From positions 270,338 through 334,337 of the forward strand of contig JAUJPG010000001.1 in assembly GCA_030447245.1 (NCBI GenBank): a stretch of 64,000 nucleotides of DNA, in the 5' to 3' direction. A program made the translations under genes and the position numbers. A model generated the notes under the pieces. That model was not told where the DNA came from. It did no database searches and saw only the letters and a program-made list of their open reading frames with translations. Each line of letters starts with the position of its first letter. The stretch's first letter is position 1. This DNA is from Chloroflexota bacterium. Lineage in GTDB: Bacteria > Chloroflexota > UBA6077 > JACCZL01. Of this stretch, positions 59,950 through 64,000 are shown in pieces.

Positions 59950-61115
59950 CGAGCCGCTGCCTCACTCGGCGTGTCGTGGGCCGAGAAGAACTTCTGCAGA
60001 GCTGGATAGACGTCGTCCTTGCCGGTGATGGTCACGCCGATGAAGCGCGGGTCTTCGATCCCGACGAAGGTCGCCATCAGGGTCGAGGGCGAGCGACGGC
60101 CGCCCTCCTGGATCTCGCCATAGCCGAATGCGCTGGAGCGCTCGAGCAACTGCCGGACGAGATCGAGGCAGCGCTGATTGTCTACCTCCCCCCAATTGTC
60201 ACCATCTGAGAAGTGGAACGGATAGATGTTCCAATCGGCGGTTGGATACTTCTCCTCGGCGATATTCAGGGCAAGCTGGTAGGCCGACGACACCTTCGTG
60301 CCACCGCTCTCTCCAAGGTTAAAGAACGTCTCTTCGTCCACCTCGCGAGCGTCGGTATGATGGGTGAGAAAAACAATCTCGACCTGCTTGTACCGCGTCC
60401 GGAGGAAGCGAACCATCCAGAAATAGAAGCTGCGAGTGATGTACTTCTCGAACTCGCCCATTGACCCGGACACGTCGCGCATTGCGATGACGACCGCGTT
60501 CGACTCCTCTTTGACGTGCGTCTCCCAGGTCTTGAAGCGCAAATCGTCCGTGGTGATTCCTCCGTAACCTCCGAGCCCGCTGCGCGCGTTGCGGAGCAGG
60601 TTCTCCTTGATTGTCCGTCGCTTGTCGAGATTGCTCATCACGCCACGGCGCCGCACCTCGGTGAACCGGACGTCCTCGGATGGGACCAGCGCACGTCCCT
60701 TCGGCTGCAGAAACGGAAGTCGAAGGTCTTCGAACACGAGTGCGGCGAGCTCGTCGACTGTGATCTCAGCCTCGTAGTAATCGATCCCGGGGAGCTCGCC
60801 GGCTCGCTTCCCCTGCCCGGGAGCGCGGTCGGACGAGGCCTCGCCGAGGACATCGCCGACCTTGGAATCACCCTCGCCCTGGCCGACCTGATCCTTGCGG
60901 TTCTCGTCGAAGCGGAAGCGAGGCAAGTCGAGCGAACGGATCGGCACCTTGACGATCTTGTCACCATCAGAGGTGATGATCGCCTCCTCGCCGACGATCT
61001 CTCCCAGATTGCCACGAATTGCATCCTTGACCCGCTCATTGTGGCGGGCCTGATCGATCGGCCCCTTTCGATGCAGAGACCAGTCGTGACTGGTGAGCGA
61101 GGCGGTCGGCAGCAT
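59946..61115 (-). CDS. yhbH: YhbH/YeaH (DUF444) protein
   Basis: 389 residues. The C-terminal half has a von Willebrand A-like fold with MIDAS-type motif VIAMRDVSGSMGEFEKYI (D-x-S-x-S), FYFWMVRFLRTRYKQVEIVFLTHHT, ESGGTKVSSAYQLAL and PFHFSDGDNW. The N-terminal half is charged (IRGNLGEIVGEEAIITSDGD). It works with PrkA and SpoVR in stress responses. ATG 61115 has GAGGAG six bases upstream, better than GTG 61133 that directly follows the prkA stop. Overlaps spoVR by ATGA. Confidence 0.93.
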   Translation of the reverse strand: MLPTASLTSHDWSLHRKGPIDQARHNERVKDAIRGNLGEIVGEEAIITSDGDKIVKVPIRSLDLPRFRFDENRKDQVGQGEGDSKVGDVLGEASSDRAPGQGKRAGELPGIDYYEAEITVDELAALVFEDLRLPFLQPKGRALVPSEDVRFTEVRRRGVMSNLDKRRTIKENLLRNARSGLGGYGGITTDDLRFKTWETHVKEESNAVVIAMRDVSGSMGEFEKYITRSFYFWMVRFLRTRYKQVEIVFLTHHTDAREVDEETFFNLGESGGTKVSSAYQLALNIAEEKYPTADWNIYPFHFSDGDNWGEVDNQRCLDLVRQLLERSSAFGYGEIQEGGRRSPSTLMATFVGIEDPRFIGVTITGKDDVYPALQKFFSAHDTPSEAAAR

Positions 61116-61133
61116 AGTGCTCCTCTCGATCAC

Positions 61134-63026
61134 TCAGCGCGACAGCAATGCGCCGACGTACTTGATCAGCTCGTTCGCGCAGACCGAGCAATAACCCTGC
61201 TCTGCGATCAGGCGATCAGCGACGTCGTTGATCCTACGCAGCTGTTCGGAGTCTGGCGTCTTGGTGCTGGTCGTGATCTTGACGATGTCCTTCAGGTCGG
61301 CGAACAGTTTCTTCTCGATCGCCTCGCGCAGTCGCTCGTGGGAGGTATAGGAGAAGGATTGCCCGCGCCTGGCGAGCGACGACAGGCGGATCAGAATCTC
61401 CTCGCGGAATCCTTTCTTGGCGTTTTCGGACACGCCGATCTGCTCCTCGACCGAGCGCATGAGCTGTTCGTCGGGCTCGACCTCCTCGTCGGTAATCGGA
61501 TCGCGGAGCTTTCCCCGGTTGCAAAACGCCTCGACGTTGTCCAGGTAGTTGTCGAGCAGGGTCTTTGCTGATTGCTCGAAGGAGTAGACGAACGCTCGCT
61601 GGACTTCCTTCTTCGCCAGCTCGTCGTACTCGCGCCGCGTCTCCGCGATCAGGTTGAGCAGGTTCTCGCGGTGCTGGCGGTCGTAGCCGGGGTGCTGCTC
61701 GAGGCCGTCGCGCAGAGCGCGAAGCCCGTCGATCGGATTGATGCAGGTCGTATTCTCGCGGACGAGCGCGGCCGACAGGGCGTTGATGACATACCGCGGT
61801 GAGCTACCTTCCATGCCCTCGCGGACGGTTTCTTCGCGAAGCTCGCGTAGATCCTTCTGCCCGAAGTCGTCGACGTCCTCGCCGTCGTACAGCTTCAGCT
61901 TCTTGAGCAGGCTCATGCCCGCCTTCTTGGATGGCTCCAGGCGCGACAAGACGGCGAAAGTGCTCGCCACACGAAGCGTGTTCGGCGCGACGTGGACCCC
62001 GCTCAGGTTGCTCTGGCCGATCAGCTTCTCGTAGATCTTGATCTCGTCGGAGACCCGCAAGTTGTAGGGGACCTTAATTAGGATGATCCTGTCGTGCAGC
62101 GCCTCTGACTTCTTGTTGGCGATGAACGCGTTGTACTCGTGCTCGTTGGTATGTGAGACGATGACCTCGTCGGCATAAATCATCGCGAAACGACCGGTCT
62201 TGATGCTCTGCTCCTGTGACAGGGTCAGCAGGTTGTACAAGAACTTCTCGTCGCACTTGAGCATCTCGACGAATTCCATGATGCCGCGGTTAGCGACGTT
62301 GAGCTCGCCGTCAAAGCGGTAGGCCCGTGGATCGCTCTCCACTCCGTACTCGCCAATCGTCGCCAGGTCGATCGAGCCGGTCAACTCGCTAATGTCCTGC
62401 GACTTGGGGTCGGAGGGCGAAAAGGTGCCGATCCCGACGCGCCGCTTCTCAGAGAACGTGACGCGGCAGACTTCGACGTCCTCGATCTTGCCGCGGTAGC
62501 GCTCTTCGACCGACACCCGGCACGCGGGGCACAGATCACCCTCAATGTAGATTCCGTGCTCGCGGCGAACCTCATCACGGACCGACTCTGGCAGCAGGTG
62601 TAGCGGCTCCTCCTGCATGGGACAGCCCGCGATAGCGTAGACCGCACCGCCGTCCCCACGACTGTAGCTTTCCATACCGCGCTTCAGCATCGAGACGATC
62701 GTCGACTTTCCGCCGCCAACCGGACCCATCAGCAGCAGAATGCGCTTGCGAACCTCCAGGCGCCGTGCGGCGGATGCGAAGTAGTCCACAAGCTGCTGGA
62801 GTGGTGCATCAATACCGAACAGCTCGTCTGCGAAGAAGTTGTAGGATGGCTCGCCGTTGTTGACGCGGACGCCCGCGGCCATCAACATGTCGTAGACACG
62901 CGCATGCGACAATTGGGCTATGCGGGGCTCCGCCAGCACCATCTCGAAGTACTCGTTAAAGGTCCCCCGCCAGAGAAGCTGGCGCTCCTCCGCCCGGTAC
63001 GCCTCCATCCGCGCGGTGAGACTCAT
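61134..63026 (-). CDS. prkA: PrkA AAA+ protein kinase/protease
   Basis: 630 residues, family length. AAA core with Walker A LLLMGPVGGGKST (101-108), CPMQEEPLHLLPESVR, a Cys pair CPACR near 167-170, VGIGTFSPSDPKSQDISELTGSIDL, FLYNLLTLSQEQSIKTGRFAMIYADEVIVSHTNE, and a kinase-like C-terminal domain ending YCSVCANELIKYVGALL with the extra Cys pair. PrkA is a stress and sporulation Ser kinase with protease activity reported. ATG 63026 has AGGAGG seven bases upstream. First gene of prkA-yhbH-spoVR. Confidence 0.95.
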   Translation of the reverse strand: MSLTARMEAYRAEERQLLWRGTFNEYFEMVLAEPRIAQLSHARVYDMLMAAGVRVNNGEPSYNFFADELFGIDAPLQQLVDYFASAARRLEVRKRILLLMGPVGGGKSTIVSMLKRGMESYSRGDGGAVYAIAGCPMQEEPLHLLPESVRDEVRREHGIYIEGDLCPACRVSVEERYRGKIEDVEVCRVTFSEKRRVGIGTFSPSDPKSQDISELTGSIDLATIGEYGVESDPRAYRFDGELNVANRGIMEFVEMLKCDEKFLYNLLTLSQEQSIKTGRFAMIYADEVIVSHTNEHEYNAFIANKKSEALHDRIILIKVPYNLRVSDEIKIYEKLIGQSNLSGVHVAPNTLRVASTFAVLSRLEPSKKAGMSLLKKLKLYDGEDVDDFGQKDLRELREETVREGMEGSSPRYVINALSAALVRENTTCINPIDGLRALRDGLEQHPGYDRQHRENLLNLIAETRREYDELAKKEVQRAFVYSFEQSAKTLLDNYLDNVEAFCNRGKLRDPITDEEVEPDEQLMRSVEEQIGVSENAKKGFREEILIRLSSLARRGQSFSYTSHERLREAIEKKLFADLKDIVKITTSTKTPDSEQLRRINDVADRLIAEQGYCSVCANELIKYVGALLSR

Positions 63027-63082
63027 CGTGCCTCCTGGCCCGCGATCGACGCGGCACCGGTGTTCACGATTAGATGCGCGGG

Positions 63083-63110
63083 ATCGTAAAACGATTCAGG
63101 GTGCTGCCAA
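63083..63110 (-). promoter_or_regulatory. Promoter of prkA with an overlapping palindrome
   Basis: On the minus strand TTGGCA (63110-63105), 16-base spacer, TACGAT (63088-63083). The -10 lies in the palindrome ATCGT-AAA-ACGAT (63083-63095), so a repressor could bind over the -10. Both are seen; the regulatory reading is inferred. Confidence 0.45.
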
Positions 63111-63147
63111 GGCCCCACGGTGGCCCGGAACGCGTTCACCGCGGAGC

Positions 63148-63678
63148 TTAGCCGAGGACCTCCGCCAGAAACTGCCGCAGGAGGACGCGGGCGCGGTGTA
63201 GGCGCGACTTTACCGCCGCCTCGCTCAGCTCGAGCGCGGTCGCCGTCTCCGCGGTCGACAGGCCTTCGACGTCGCGTAGGACAAGTGTCGCCCTGAGGTC
63301 CGGCGCCAGGAGCTGGATTCCTTCTTCTAGCTTCGCGTGCAGCTCGGCCCGAGCGACCGCCTGGGGAACGTCCCCGGTCCAGTCGCGCACCGGGGAGGAC
63401 TCCGCGTCATCCGCGAGGTAGTCGTGCGCGTGCCGCGCGCGAACCCGCTGGAGGGCGGCGTTGACTGCGATCCGATACAGCCAGGTGGTGGGCGATGCTG
63501 CACCGCGGAACGAGGGCCACGCACGGAAGGCCGACAAGAAGGCGTCCTGCATCGCGTCCTCGGCATCGGGCGACGAGCCGGTAATGCGGAGCGCGATCCC
63601 GTAAACGCGGTCCCCGTATTCCTGGATCAGTTGCTCGAAGGCCACGCGGTCCGGCGTGCCTTCGGACGAAAGGCTCAT
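63148..63678 (-). CDS. ECF-type RNA polymerase sigma factor
   Basis: 176 residues. Region 2: FEQLIQEYGDRVYGIALRITG and SPDAEDAMQDAFLSAFRAWPSF ... TTWLYRIAVNAAL; region 4: LRDVEGLSTAETATALELSEAAVKSRLHRARVLLRQF with the DNA-binding helix-turn-helix. ATG 63678. It lies 120 bases before prkA on the same strand, with its own promoter-like site. The zinc-finger anti-sigma gene at the other end of the prkA operon is the likely regulator. Targets may include prkA, but no matching promoter pair is proven. Confidence 0.92.
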   Translation of the reverse strand: MSLSSEGTPDRVAFEQLIQEYGDRVYGIALRITGSSPDAEDAMQDAFLSAFRAWPSFRGAASPTTWLYRIAVNAALQRVRARHAHDYLADDAESSPVRDWTGDVPQAVARAELHAKLEEGIQLLAPDLRATLVLRDVEGLSTAETATALELSEAAVKSRLHRARVLLRQFLAEVLG

Positions 63679-63717
63679 CACCGCTGCCCTTGGCTCGAGC
63701 CGAACACCCACCGTGCC

Positions 63718-63747
63718 ATTGTCACAGGGCCAGATCGATTGTGGCAA
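63718..63747 (-). promoter_or_regulatory. Possible promoter of the ECF sigma gene
   Basis: TTGCCA (63747-63742), 18-base spacer, GACAAT (63723-63718), 39 bases before the ATG. A fair housekeeping-type match. Confidence 0.35.
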
Positions 63748-63840
63748 CCGTTCGTGTCACAAAGCTGCTACGGGAACCGTCGGCGCATCCGCCGTCTGCC
63801 AACGGCTCCACATGCGATACGCCTGGCGCGGTCGGTCGTG

Positions 63841-64000
63841 CTAAAAAGGGACGATCTCGATCTCCCGATCGACGACTTCGGCATCCAGCCGGCTCGACTC
63901 GATGTGCTCCACGATTGTGGCAAGCTGCCGTTCCGCGTGGGCTGCCTGACCGCTGACCACGGCGATCCCGAGCACTGCAGTCTGCCAGGAGTCCTGACTT
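63841..64000 (-). CDS. DUF503-family protein (C-terminal part, cut by window edge)
   Basis: The last 52 complete codons before TAG at 63843-63841 read DSWQTAVLGIAVVSGQAAHA, RQLATIVEHIESSRLDAEV and end in EIEIVPF, the C-terminal strand-helix-strand of the small DUF503/YlxP family. These proteins of about 90-100 residues are often next to rbfA, infB or truB and may act in ribosome assembly. The N-terminal half is outside the window. Upstream of the ECF sigma gene on the same strand. Confidence 0.85.
   Translation of the reverse strand, partial: SQDSWQTAVLGIAVVSGQAAHAERQLATIVEHIESSRLDAEVVDREIEIVPF

Noticed and set aside
1-64000. CRISPR arrays, insertion sequences, integrases or attachment sites
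   Set aside because: No spaced direct repeats, transposase or integrase motifs were seen on either strand.

Overview
The window is high-GC bacterial chromosome (roughly 64-65% G+C by eye) with tightly packed genes, many GTG/TTG starts and many 4-base ATGA/GTGA stop-start overlaps. The gene content points to Chloroflexota, perhaps Thermomicrobia-like: several giant GT39-type membrane glycosyltransferases, F420 genes, NrdR, RNase J, PrkA-YhbH-SpoVR and a ClpS-like adaptor. The phylum is an inference from gene families; no rRNA is present. I see no insertion sequence, phage or CRISPR array.

Layout. 1-9.2 kb: a PP2C phosphatase running off the left edge, divergent from rho; an SH3-3D wall protein; an FtsH with almost no extracytoplasmic domain; DUF971; a YyaL/DUF255 gene broken near its 3' end; a PrsW-like protease. 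9.3-27.1 kb: a surface-glycan region. It has a sugar epimerase and five consecutive plus-strand large membrane proteins (three GT39 enzymes with a PA14-like domain, one plain GT39, one DUF2079). Facing them is a minus-strand operon of GT4, a WecA/FlaA1 fusion, an epimerase and two VanZ proteins, most of it joined by GTGA overlaps. 27.2-31.6 kb: a small AhpD-like gene whose CxxC motif is read as Cys-x-x-Sec with a SECIS-like hairpin, a PHP phosphoesterase, ClpS, an acidic Gly-rich protein, the CCA-adding enzyme and tRNA-Val(GAC). 31.7-41.8 kb: a PolX-like protein whose polymerase Asp residues are Asn, a CMD protein, wall-associated proteins, ThiO-like oxidase, and an F420 group (cofD, a damaged cofC, an FbiB-like nitroreductase) with an orphan ABC binding protein. 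41.9-55.5 kb: a wrecked recQ, a frameshifted GT4, an HpaI aldolase, an amidase and a LarA-like gene each with one internal TAG, RNase J divergent from nrdR, a CPBP protease, and SH3 and glycosidase-like surface proteins. 55.4-64 kb: a coupled glutaredoxin-DUF2085-DUF1461-HAD operon, then ECF sigma, prkA, yhbH, spoVR and a zinc-finger anti-sigma on one strand, and the end of a DUF503 gene.

The most notable items are the selenoprotein candidate at 27203-27475, the catalytically altered PolX, the PA14-GT39 cluster with its WecA-FlaA1 fusion, and an unusual number of interrupted genes (three single in-frame TAGs, three frameshifted genes). These interruptions could be real decay or sequence error; the raw reads would decide. 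Several genes (cofD, nrdR, recQ, polX) have a -10-like box 5-7 bases before the start codon, suggesting leaderless mRNAs.
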